Below, piece by piece: positions 24,905 to 31,937 of a DNA stretch of 39,270 nucleotides. The notes below the pieces were generated by a model. That model was not told the DNA's origin, ran no database searches, and saw only the letters and a program-made list of their open reading frames with translations. The translations under genes and the position numbers were made by a program. Source of the DNA: Gammaproteobacteria bacterium (lineage in GTDB: Bacteria > Pseudomonadota > Gammaproteobacteria > Ga0077536); the NCBI GenBank assembly GCA_024234975.1, contig JACKNH010000033.1, positions 1 to 39,270 on the forward strand. The letters are read 5' to 3'. Position 1 is the stretch's first letter; each line of letters starts with the position of its first letter.

Positions 24905-25789
24905 TCAGTCGCTGCCCAGCAGGCGCGCCGCGAGGCCGCGCATCACCGCCGACATCAACCACAGGAACGCCAGCGGCATCAACAGCGTTTCGATCACAAA
25001 GACCACGGTCAGCTCGACAGCGTGATCGGCAATGCCTGCGGCTGCAGCCGTGTATGAATCCAGGCGTTGCCTGATATCCAGCGCCTGACCGGCGGCGGCA
25101 TAGGCGCGGCGCGCGCGTTCCAGCAGTGACGGATCGCCGTCAGTTGCCGCGGGGACGCTTTCCTCAGTAGCTTCATTCAAAGTCTGCAGGCGGCCACTGG
25201 CAACCTCAAGCTGCTCGGTCGCCTGCTCGTAATGCGGCTCCAGGAACAGCGAATAGATCGCGGCACTGGCTACGGCCATGCACGGTACGGCGAAACGAAC
25301 CACGAACAGAACGGCCAGGCCCAGTTTGAGCGTGGATTTGAACCAGCGCGGCGCGTCCTCACCTCGCCACCACAGTGCCACCAGAATCGCCATCAATACG
25401 CCGAGTGCAACCGTCACCGGCCACCATGCGGCGACCTCCAGCAACACGCGCTGCACGCCAAGTGAAGTTGCCGCCACCAGCACCAGGCCGGAAAACTGTT
25501 CGACCAGATCATTGACCGGATCGAGAATCTCCGCCGGCGCCAGCGTAACGCCGACGCCACCCGGTTCGAGCGAGATTTCGGTGGCCTGCGCCACCGAAAT
25601 CACACCGTCCAACGTGCGCGAAATGCCGAACGCGACCAGTGCACGTTTCAGGCTCGCCTCCGTATACGTGGTGCCGTATTGGTCAAGACCACCGGTTGCC
25701 GCAAGCACCACCAGTGCCAACGCAGCCAAGGTGGCGAGCATGCGCCAGGTGGTGGTGCGTGGTTCAGGCTTGGTCGAAGTGTCGGCCAT
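24905..25789 (-). CDS. conserved inner-membrane protein of unknown function
   Basis: 294 residues. One membrane helix near the N-terminus (about 17-33, MLATLAALALVVLAAT) is followed by a periplasmic stretch (DQYGTTYTEASLKRALVAFG through EPGGVGVTLAPAEILDPVND). Four more hydrophobic segments follow: about 100-113 (GLVLVAATSLGVQ), 122-142 (VTVALGVLMAILVALWW), 154-180 (LGLAVLFVVRFAVPCMAVAS) and 258-285 (VVFVIETLLMPLAFLWLM). Between the last two lies a helical region (about 185-250) with a charged heptad-like pattern. I do not recognise the family. It starts seven bases after the methyltransferase stop on the same strand, so the two are co-transcribed and translation may be coupled. Confidence 0.72.
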   Translation of the reverse strand: MADTSTKPEPRTTTWRMLATLAALALVVLAATGGLDQYGTTYTEASLKRALVAFGISRTLDGVISVAQATEISLEPGGVGVTLAPAEILDPVNDLVEQFSGLVLVAATSLGVQRVLLEVAAWWPVTVALGVLMAILVALWWRGEDAPRWFKSTLKLGLAVLFVVRFAVPCMAVASAAIYSLFLEPHYEQATEQLEVASGRLQTLNEATEESVPAATDGDPSLLERARRAYAAAGQALDIRQRLDSYTAAAAGIADHAVELTVVFVIETLLMPLAFLWLMSAVMRGLAARLLGSD

Positions 25790-25795
25790 GGTTCA

Positions 25796-26548
25796 TCATT
25801 CCTGTTTGATTGCCGCAAATCGCAGCCGGGTGTAGTCCGCCGTCCAGACACCGTCGGCGCCAACGAGCAGCGGCGCCAATCGGGCACGGACATCGTTGAT
25901 ATATCCGCCCCGCTCGGCCAGTGGTACGCGGGCCAGGAAACTGCCGGCGAAGGTTTCGAGAAAGCCGCTGATGTCGCCGGGCAACCTGGTGGGCCGCGGA
26001 ATCAATTCGATATAACGCACGTCGAATCCCCCAGCGGTCAGTTTCGCGGCGTAGTCGCCGACAGACGGGAAGTACCAGGGATCGGCGCCATGTTCATCCA
26101 GACCCCGCCGTTTCAACTCTTCCAGCAACGCGTACCGTATCTGTTGCACACAGTGTTTGCCACCGCATTCCGCGACGAAGCGACCGCCGGGCTTAAGCGC
26201 ATTGTAAACACCGGCGATGACCTTTTCCGCTGCGGGGATCCAGTGCAACACCGCGTTGCTGAAGACTGCGTCGAACGCCTGCGCGAAATCCAGGGCGGTG
26301 GCGTCCACCTGCCGTGCGTCCAGGCCACGCTCACGGGCGGCGGCGACAAATTCGGCGCTGGCATCAACGCCAACAACCTCGCACCCCATGCCCGCCAGCG
26401 CCGCGGTCAACACGCCATCACCGCAGCCGAGATCGAGTATGCGCTCGAGCGGTTGCGGATTCAGCAGGTCGACCACCGGTGTCGCCAGATCGCTGACAAA
26501 GCGTGCGTTGCGTTGATAGGTCTGCGCATTCCATTTCTGCTGGTACAT
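25796..26548 (-). CDS. class I SAM-dependent methyltransferase
   Basis: 250 residues from the ATG at 26546-26548, with GAGGA upstream; an in-frame extension to 26608 is not protein-like. The SAM-binding motif I is RILDLGCGDGVLTAALAGMG (about residues 37-56), motif II VVGVDASAEFV, and motif III/IV DAVFSNAVLHWIPAAEKVIA then LKPGGRFVAECGGK. This is the Methyltransf_11/25 group of small-molecule or lipid methyltransferases; similar proteins are annotated as trans-aconitate-type or generic methyltransferases. No targeting signal. The substrate is not predictable. It sits between leuA (upstream, separated by 126 bases with a hairpin) and the membrane protein downstream, which may be its functional partner. 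Confidence 0.85.
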   Translation of the reverse strand: MYQQKWNAQTYQRNARFVSDLATPVVDLLNPQPLERILDLGCGDGVLTAALAGMGCEVVGVDASAEFVAAARERGLDARQVDATALDFAQAFDAVFSNAVLHWIPAAEKVIAGVYNALKPGGRFVAECGGKHCVQQIRYALLEELKRRGLDEHGADPWYFPSVGDYAAKLTAGGFDVRYIELIPRPTRLPGDISGFLETFAGSFLARVPLAERGGYINDVRARLAPLLVGADGVWTADYTRLRFAAIKQE

Positions 26549-26641
26549 AGTCGTTCCTCGTTGTTGTTCGGCTTTGCGGACGCAGCGGTGCGCCGACGGC
26601 AGCACCATGGCCGCACCGGGTTTACAGGGCTCAGGAAGGGT

Positions 26642-26668
26642 GGCAGCCGGACTTGCGGCCCGGCTGCC
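26642..26668 (-). terminator. possible terminator hairpin after leuA
   Basis: GGCAGCCGG (26642-26650) and CCGGCTGCC (26660-26668) form a nine-base stem six bases after the leuA stop. On the minus strand it is followed by ACCCTTCC, not a true T-run. It may be a Rho-assisted or weak terminator before the methyltransferase gene. Confidence 0.45.
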
Positions 26669-26674
26669 TTGATG

Positions 26675-28336
26675 TCAGGCGGTCTTGCGCAGCGGCACCT
26701 GCTGGTCCGCCGCGTTGACCACGGCTTGTAGCGAAACGGCCAGCACATCTGTCCCCAGCGCAACACCGATCTGCCGTTCGCCGTTCACTGACAACAGCAC
26801 GTAGGCAATCGCCTTGGCGTCCGTGCCCGCGGCAACCGCGTGTTCCTGGTAGTCGAGTACGTCGATTGAACAGCCGTAATGCCGCTGCAAGGCATCCACC
26901 AGTGCGCTGACCGCACCCTTGCCTTCACCGTGCAGCGTCGTGATGGCGCCTGCGGCCGTGCGTATATCGACCTGCACGGTATCGTCGACATCCTGATCAA
27001 CATGCAAGGACGTGATAACGCCGGCGTGCGCTTGCAGGTAATGCGTAACGAACAAGTGATGGATATCCGTCGCTGAAAGCTCTCCCGCACGGCGCTCTGC
27101 TTCGCGCTGGACCAGACGGCTGGCATCCACCTGCAACCAGCGCGGTAAACGCAAGCCGTAGTGATGCTCGAGCACATAGGCGACGCCACCCTTGCCGGAC
27201 TGGCTGTTGATACGGATGACATCCTCGTAACGACGTCCGATGTCGGCCGGATCGATAGGCAGGTATGCCACGTCCCAGGGCGTGCCTTCCTGTTGCTGCG
27301 CCAGACACTTGGCGATGGCGTCCTGATGACTGCCGGAAAACGCCGTGAACACCAGGTCGCCCGCCCACGCGTGCCGCGGGTGCAACGGGATGTCGGTACA
27401 CGTGGTGACGGTCGCGATGATTTCGTCCATGTTCGACAAATCGAGTTCAGGGTCGATGCCCTGACTGTAGAGGTTCATCGCCATCACCACGATATCCATG
27501 TTACCGGTGCGCTCGCCATTGCCCAGCAACGTGCCTTCCACGCGATCAGCGCCGGCCATCACAGCGAGTTCCGCTGCGGCGATGCCACAGCCCCGATCAT
27601 TGTGCGTGTGGACGGACAACATGTACCGGTCACGGTAGCGCGAGTGGCGGCAGAACCATTCCACCTGGTCTGCGAATACATTCGGCGTGGAGACTTCGAC
27701 GGTTGCCGGCAGGTTGATGATCATGCCGTTGCCGGTCGGCAACCACTGCTCGATGACGGCATCGCAAACCTCAACCGCAAAATCCGGTTCAGTACTGGAG
27801 AAGCTTTCCGGTGAGTACTGGAACCGCCATTGCGTCGACGGGTTACGTGCAGCATATTCCGCCACCCATTGCGCTCCCCGCACGGCGATGTCACGGACGC
27901 CATCGCGGTCCATGCGAAACACGCGCGTCCGCTGAACCGGGCTGACAGAGTTGTAGACATGGACGATGGCCTTGCGCGCACCGCGCAACGCGTCGAAGGT
28001 CCGCGCGATCAATTCCTCGCGGGCCTGCACCAGCACCTGGATGGTCACGTCCTCGGGAATCAAACCCTCTTCGATCAACATGCGGACAAAGTCGAAATCC
28101 GGCTGCGATGCGGCGGGAAAACCCACTTCGATCTCCTTGAACCCCAGCTTGACCAGCAAGTCCCAGAGCCGCCGCTTACGCGCCACCGACATCGGCTCGA
28201 CCAGCGCCTGGTTGCCATCGCGCAGATCGACGGCACACCAGCGGGGGGCGTGGGCGATAACGCGGTTCGGCCATTGGCGGTCGGGCAATGCCACGACCGG
28301 GGCGCGGCGGTACTTGGTGTGATCGAATGTGGACAT
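26675..28336 (-). CDS. leuA: 2-isopropylmalate synthase (type 2 LeuA)
   Basis: 553 residues, starting MSTFDHTKYRRAPVVALPDR, with GGAG in CAGGAGC upstream. It catalyses acetyl-CoA plus 2-oxoisovalerate to 2-isopropylmalate, the first committed step to leucine. The HMGL-like TIM barrel (about 30-310) has the catalytic Arg and metal Asp in VDLRDGNQAL and the metal histidines in SVHTHNDRGCG. A linker follows, then the C-terminal LeuA dimer/allosteric domain (about 430-545: ITTLHGEGKGAVSALVDALQ and AIAYVLLSVNGERQIGVALG), where leucine binds in this family. Length (about 550) and N-terminus fit the type 2 enzyme rather than E. coli LeuA. No other leu genes adjoin. It is divergent from an Lrp-type regulator. 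Confidence 0.95.
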   Translation of the reverse strand: MSTFDHTKYRRAPVVALPDRQWPNRVIAHAPRWCAVDLRDGNQALVEPMSVARKRRLWDLLVKLGFKEIEVGFPAASQPDFDFVRMLIEEGLIPEDVTIQVLVQAREELIARTFDALRGARKAIVHVYNSVSPVQRTRVFRMDRDGVRDIAVRGAQWVAEYAARNPSTQWRFQYSPESFSSTEPDFAVEVCDAVIEQWLPTGNGMIINLPATVEVSTPNVFADQVEWFCRHSRYRDRYMLSVHTHNDRGCGIAAAELAVMAGADRVEGTLLGNGERTGNMDIVVMAMNLYSQGIDPELDLSNMDEIIATVTTCTDIPLHPRHAWAGDLVFTAFSGSHQDAIAKCLAQQQEGTPWDVAYLPIDPADIGRRYEDVIRINSQSGKGGVAYVLEHHYGLRLPRWLQVDASRLVQREAERRAGELSATDIHHLFVTHYLQAHAGVITSLHVDQDVDDTVQVDIRTAAGAITTLHGEGKGAVSALVDALQRHYGCSIDVLDYQEHAVAAGTDAKAIAYVLLSVNGERQIGVALGTDVLAVSLQAVVNAADQQVPLRKTA

Positions 28337-28398
28337 GCTTTTGCTCCTGCCGGGACCATACGGTGTGCGGAGCAGTTTAGTTCAATGGCGTGGGTAAT

Positions 28399-28411
28399 AT
28401 ATTGCCAATAT
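28399..28411. promoter_or_regulatory. inverted repeat ATATTG-C-CAATAT, candidate Lrp-family site
   Basis: A perfect six-base inverted repeat around one base, within the AT-rich leuA-lrp spacer. It lies about 33 bases before the lrp -35 element and within the untranslated leader predicted for leuA. Lrp/AsnC proteins bind AT-rich imperfect palindromes, often several phased copies. It is a candidate from symmetry and position only. Confidence 0.45.
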
Positions 28412-28431
28412 CACCTTATGAGCGCCATTTA

Positions 28432-28460
28432 TTGGCATTTCCTGCCTTATTCTATAAGAT
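28432..28460 (+). promoter_or_regulatory. predicted sigma-70 promoter of the lrp-like gene
   Basis: TTGGCA (28432-28437, five of six matches to consensus) and TAAGAT (28455-28460, four of six) are separated by exactly 17 bases in an AT-rich stretch. The start point would be near 28467, giving a leader of about 23 bases before the ATG at 28490 and placing it inside the CTGCAAT inverted repeat. Confidence 0.5.
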
Positions 28461-28479
28461 TCCTGCAATATTAATTCAA
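28451..28479 (-). promoter_or_regulatory. predicted sigma-70 promoter of leuA
   Basis: On the minus strand TTGAAT (28479-28474) and TATAGA (28456-28451) are separated by 17 bases, four of six matches each. Transcription would start near 28444, leaving a leader of about 110 bases before leuA. The -10 element overlaps that of the lrp promoter on the other strand, so the two polymerases should exclude each other. The leader shows no run of leucine codons that would mean attenuation. Confidence 0.4.
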
Positions 28480-28485
28480 TTGCAG
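28463..28485. promoter_or_regulatory. inverted repeat CTGCAAT-N9-ATTGCAG, candidate Lrp autoregulatory site
   Basis: A perfect seven-base inverted repeat, 28463-28469 and 28479-28485, ending four bases before the lrp start codon. It covers the predicted lrp start point and ribosome region and the predicted leuA -35 element. Its centre is 69 bases from the ATATTGCCAATAT site. This is where a self-repressing regulator that also controls leuA would bind. Based on symmetry and position. Confidence 0.5.
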
Positions 28486-28489
28486 AAAC

Positions 28490-28978
28490 ATGGCTTCTCT
28501 CGACCGCTACGACCACCGGATTCTCGCCGAACTGCAGCGCGATGGCCGCCTGACCAACCAGGAGCTTGCCGAGCGCGTGGGATTGTCGCCGTCTCCCTGC
28601 CTGCGGCGGGTTCGGGCGCTGGAGGAAGCTGGCTACATCGATGGCTACGTTGCCCTGCTCAACGCGCGCAAGCTCGGGTTGAAACTCACCGCCTTCATTC
28701 ACATCAGCATGGACCGCCACACGCCGGAACGATTCGACGCCTTTGAAGCCACCGTGCGGGCCTTACCGGAGGTGCTGGAGTGTCACCTCATCACCGGCCA
28801 GTCCGCAGACTACCTGCTGAAGGTCATGGTGGAGGATATGGAGGGATACCAGCAATTCCTGCTGCACAAGATCACCCGGATTGAAGGGGTTACCGGGGTG
28901 CATTCATCGTTCGTGATGAAATCCCCGATAGCCTCCACCGCACTGCCGCTGCAACACCTGCAACGCCAAGGCGACTGA
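28490..28978 (+). CDS. Lrp/AsnC family transcriptional regulator
   Basis: 162 residues. The N-terminal winged helix-turn-helix (about 5-55) is RILAELQRDGRLTNQELAER then VGLSPSPCLRRVRALEEAGY, matching Lrp. The C-terminal RAM/ligand domain (about 65-150) follows: LKLTAFIHISMDRHTPERF, ALPEVLECHLITGQSADYLL and KVMVEDMEGYQQFLLHKITR. The domain binds an amino acid, commonly leucine, and drives oligomerisation to octamers. Length and sequence fit Lrp-like regulators, and the divergent leuA suggests a leucine or branched-chain role. Paralogues are common, so the global-regulator name is not assigned. Two inverted repeats in the spacer are probable binding sites. No strong ribosome site is seen, so expression may be low. 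Confidence 0.9.
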   Translation: MASLDRYDHRILAELQRDGRLTNQELAERVGLSPSPCLRRVRALEEAGYIDGYVALLNARKLGLKLTAFIHISMDRHTPERFDAFEATVRALPEVLECHLITGQSADYLLKVMVEDMEGYQQFLLHKITRIEGVTGVHSSFVMKSPIASTALPLQHLQRQGD

Positions 28979-29004
28979 ATCAGGATACTGCGAGTTCAGC
29001 GTGA

Positions 29005-29601
29005 TCAGGGCGCGGCATCGCGCGCCTGTGCACGCTGTAATGCGGGGCGCTCGTTGCAGCGCTTCAGGTAGTCATCCATCAGGTCGCCGGGCGGCAGTGC
29101 ACTCCTGGCCCATGCACCGATGCTGCAGACCAGAATGTCGACCGCGCTGAAGTTGTCGCCCAGCACGTAGGGCCCGTTGGCGAGCGCATCGAGCAGACGT
29201 TTGTGCACTTCCGGCGGACCGCGGAAGGTGCGCAGCAGGCCAGGATTGTCGGCCAGGCCGAGGAAGCTGAATGTGAGTACCGGTTCGATGACGCCGGCGT
29301 AATAGAACAACCATGTCAAGTAGTCACCACGCCGGACGTCGCCGACCACCGGGCCGATGCCCGCAGCGGGTAGAAGATCGGTCAAATACAGCGCAATAGC
29401 AGCAGATTCAGTAATGACCATCCCGTCGTGTTCCAACGCCGGGACCTTGCCTTCCGGGTGGGGATTTTTCGCATCGGCCTGCCCGCTGCCATCCATGCGC
29501 GGAATCGTCACGTACTCGACCGTATAGTCGGCTCCCAACTCTTCAAGCAGCCAGATGAAGCGGGATGAACGTGACATCGGTGCGTGGAACAGTTTCAGCA
29601 T
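29005..29601 (-). CDS. glutathione S-transferase
   Basis: 198 residues from the ATG at 29599-29601 with GGAGG just before it; the in-frame upstream extension is not needed. The N-terminal thioredoxin-like domain (1-80) is MLKLFHAPMSRSSRFIWLLE with a Ser near residue 11 that would activate glutathione, NPHPEGKVPALEHDG with the cis-Pro, and ITESAAIALYL, which binds the gamma-glutamyl group. The C-terminal helical domain (about 90-190) has the N-capping motif GDNFSAVDILVCSIGAWA. Cytosolic; it conjugates glutathione to electrophiles or acts as a peroxidase. It converges with lrp across a 26-base gap. Substrate class cannot be resolved. Confidence 0.9.
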   Translation of the reverse strand: MLKLFHAPMSRSSRFIWLLEELGADYTVEYVTIPRMDGSGQADAKNPHPEGKVPALEHDGMVITESAAIALYLTDLLPAAGIGPVVGDVRRGDYLTWLFYYAGVIEPVLTFSFLGLADNPGLLRTFRGPPEVHKRLLDALANGPYVLGDNFSAVDILVCSIGAWARSALPPGDLMDDYLKRCNERPALQRAQARDAAP

Positions 29602-30359
29602 GGAGCCTCCGGTGAACTTCAATCGTTTGAACAGAAATGAACTTGCACTACGCGCTCACTGCCCGCGCATGGTGGCACCGGCTTTCCATGCGAACAAGCC
29701 GCGGGATAATGTCCCGAACGACTTGGCGATCAAGGAAGTCATCGTGAGTGATCGAAACCTCGGATAGCGTGCGTGGCCACCAACAAACTGCATGCGGTTC
29801 GCGGCGTCATAACCGAACTCGCCTCTATCAACAAATTGACTAACAGAATCCGCATTGGAATTGATTGAATAAAAAAAATATTTCGTTGCCAACTCAACAT
29901 TGTTTCATTGATGTGCCATTGAACAAACGTTGCACTCTCAACGGGTTGTTGCCGCAGAAAAATAGCCCTCCTTTTCCACAGTGCCAGGTTGTTTTACGGT
30001 CAACCGCTCAGATGCGATTTCCGATGTTGCAAATTTTGCTACGTATTTCGATCGCCCCTGATCCGCTTCGTCCAAGGACCCTCTGCCAGCAGTCCGTCGT
30101 TCGCAGCCCGGGCAATGGATACCCCCTCAGGATTCCCCCCATTTTGCGCCCGGGAATGCCCTTGTGCGCGCTACAGCACTACGGCTTAACGCCGATAGTT
30201 TCAGTCGGAACGCGGTAATTTTCCCCACGTTCGGCTATACATTGATGTAAATGCGTATTAATCGCGGATTTACGCCGCGATAACGCGAGCAGAAAGGCAG
30301 GTAACGCAGATGTATCGCGTAATGGATTGGCCAGCCATTCAGAAAAGGGATTGCCCACC
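29602..30359. other. long non-coding region between GST and sensor kinase genes
   Basis: About 750 bases without a convincing gene. The middle, near 29850-29960, is notably AT-rich for this window, including an A-run at 29871-29878. Small open frames exist on both strands (for example 29656-29892 minus and 29865-30218 plus) but none has a ribosome site and a recognisable product. The right end must contain the kinase promoter; I cannot pick a good -35/-10 pair. It may be relic DNA, a structured leader, or an undescribed RNA. Confidence 0.4.
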
Positions 30360-31823
30360 GTGCAAGCGACGCTAGAACAGCATATCGCTGCCGACGCGGT
30401 GACTTTCAGCACCGACGTCGATGGCCGGGTCAGGCATTGGTCGCCGGCCGCCGAAGCCCTCTACGGTATTGATGGCGACAGCGCGCACGGTGCGTTGATC
30501 GACGAGCTCATTGCACCGGTGGAATCCAGGATGGATTTCCAATTGGGACGTAAACAAGCCGTCTCCCAAGGCATCGCCGAGTGGGAACATCTCAGAAGCA
30601 CCCCCCAGGGCAAGCGCTTCATAGGTGTGAGCTGTCGGGTACAGCGTCTGCCTGAACACCTGCTGCTGTTTCATGAAACGGATCGCACACAGCGCGCGGC
30701 ATTGATGGATTCCCGCCTGCTGGAACAACGCTTCCTCGATCTGATGGAACTGCTCCCGGACGGCATGCTGATCTGTAACGAAGCCGGTACGATCGTGCTC
30801 GCGAACAGCCAGTTGGCCAGCCTTACGGGTTACCGTCGAAGGGCCATGGTAGGTATGTCTGTCGACCTGCTTATTCCATCCGCCGCACGCGCAAATCACA
30901 GCGGCCACCGGGACAGCTATTTCGAGCAACCCGTCGTCCGACCCATGCGCGGTGAACCTTACCTCCACGTGCTGCACAAGAACGGCAGCGAAATTCCGGT
31001 CGGAGTTTCACTCAGCCCCATTCCGGTCGGTAACCGATTGCTGGCAATGGCGGCAGTCCGGGACTACACCCATCGGTATGCGATAGAGGAAGAAATCCGC
31101 CGTTCGCACGCAGCGCTGCAGGAAGCCAATCGGACCAAGGACCGCTTTCTCACCACAATTACGCATGAACTGAGAACGCCGCTGAACGCCATCATCGGCT
31201 ACGTGGGCACAATGCAGATGGGCCTGCCCGGCCCCCTTAACGCTGCCCAGACCGAACAGCTGGCCATCGTCAACGACAGTGCGAATCACCTGCTGTCGCT
31301 GATCAACGACCTGCTGGATGTCGCCAAGATCGATGGCGGCAAGGTTACGTTGAAACCGGTGGACGTGAACTGTGGCGTCCTGCTCGAACGAACCCGCGCA
31401 CAAATCTCGCCACTGGCTGACAAGAAGAAGCTTGCCCTCAATCTTGTCCTGCCTGACGAACCAATGGTGATACACACCGACGAGCGCGCGCTGTTTCAAA
31501 TCATTCTGAATCTCGCAAGCAATGCGGCCAAATACACCGAGGCAGGCCAGGTGACGTTGGCGCTGGAAAAACCCGCCGGGGGCGGCGACGGCATCGTATT
31601 CAGGGTCAGCGATACTGGTTGTGGCATCGCCAGTGATCTGCGAAACCGTTTGTACCAGGAGTTCGCAAGTGCAAATACCGCGTTCGACGAACTTGCACAA
31701 GGCCATGGGCTCGGACTGTACCTGTGCCGACGACTGGCAACCATGCTCGGCGCTGAACTAAAACTCGCAGACACCGGTCCCGATGGAACAACTTTTACTC
31801 TGACATTCAACCCGGAAGGTTGA
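30360..31823 (+). CDS. soluble PAS-PAS sensor histidine kinase
   Basis: 487 residues from the GTG at 30360, chosen because AAGGGA lies nine bases before it; the frame continues to a TTG at 30327. No membrane segment or signal, so it senses a cytoplasmic cue. Domains: PAS 1 (about 10-105: AVTFSTDVDGRVRHWSPAAE), PAS 2 (about 120-240: LLPDGMLICNEAGTIVLANS), then the HisKA dimerisation helix with phospho-His269 in FLTTITHELRTPLNAIIGYV, and the ATPase domain (about 340-485) with N box ILNLASNAAKYTEAGQ, G1 VSDTGCGIA and G2 GHGLGLYLCRRLA. All catalytic boxes are intact. There is no receiver or HPt domain. The next gene begins with a receiver, 114 bases later. Confidence 0.92.
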   Translation: MQATLEQHIAADAVTFSTDVDGRVRHWSPAAEALYGIDGDSAHGALIDELIAPVESRMDFQLGRKQAVSQGIAEWEHLRSTPQGKRFIGVSCRVQRLPEHLLLFHETDRTQRAALMDSRLLEQRFLDLMELLPDGMLICNEAGTIVLANSQLASLTGYRRRAMVGMSVDLLIPSAARANHSGHRDSYFEQPVVRPMRGEPYLHVLHKNGSEIPVGVSLSPIPVGNRLLAMAAVRDYTHRYAIEEEIRRSHAALQEANRTKDRFLTTITHELRTPLNAIIGYVGTMQMGLPGPLNAAQTEQLAIVNDSANHLLSLINDLLDVAKIDGGKVTLKPVDVNCGVLLERTRAQISPLADKKKLALNLVLPDEPMVIHTDERALFQIILNLASNAAKYTEAGQVTLALEKPAGGGDGIVFRVSDTGCGIASDLRNRLYQEFASANTAFDELAQGHGLGLYLCRRLATMLGAELKLADTGPDGTTFTLTFNPEG

Positions 31824-31937
31824 CGCGGGCAGCACAGGACGTATCAAGGTGGTTGCACGATGCCAGCTTCGACTTCAAAACCAGCGCCGCACAGGATGTG
31901 TCCGGCGCGCTTACTGAACAAGGATTGAGGACATCGC

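Noticed and set aside
27830..28474. Plus-strand 214-residue frame across the leuA 5' end and the leuA-lrp spacer
   Set aside because: It is antisense to the well conserved LeuA barrel and ends in the regulatory region.
29656..29892. Small minus-strand frame upstream of the GST gene
   Set aside because: No ribosome site and no recognisable domain; the product does not resemble any family I know.
29700..30359. Possible c-di-GMP (GEMM) riboswitch before the c-di-GMP signalling genes
   Set aside because: I looked for the conserved A-rich and GNRA-type core of the class I motif and did not find it; the context was the only reason to suspect it.
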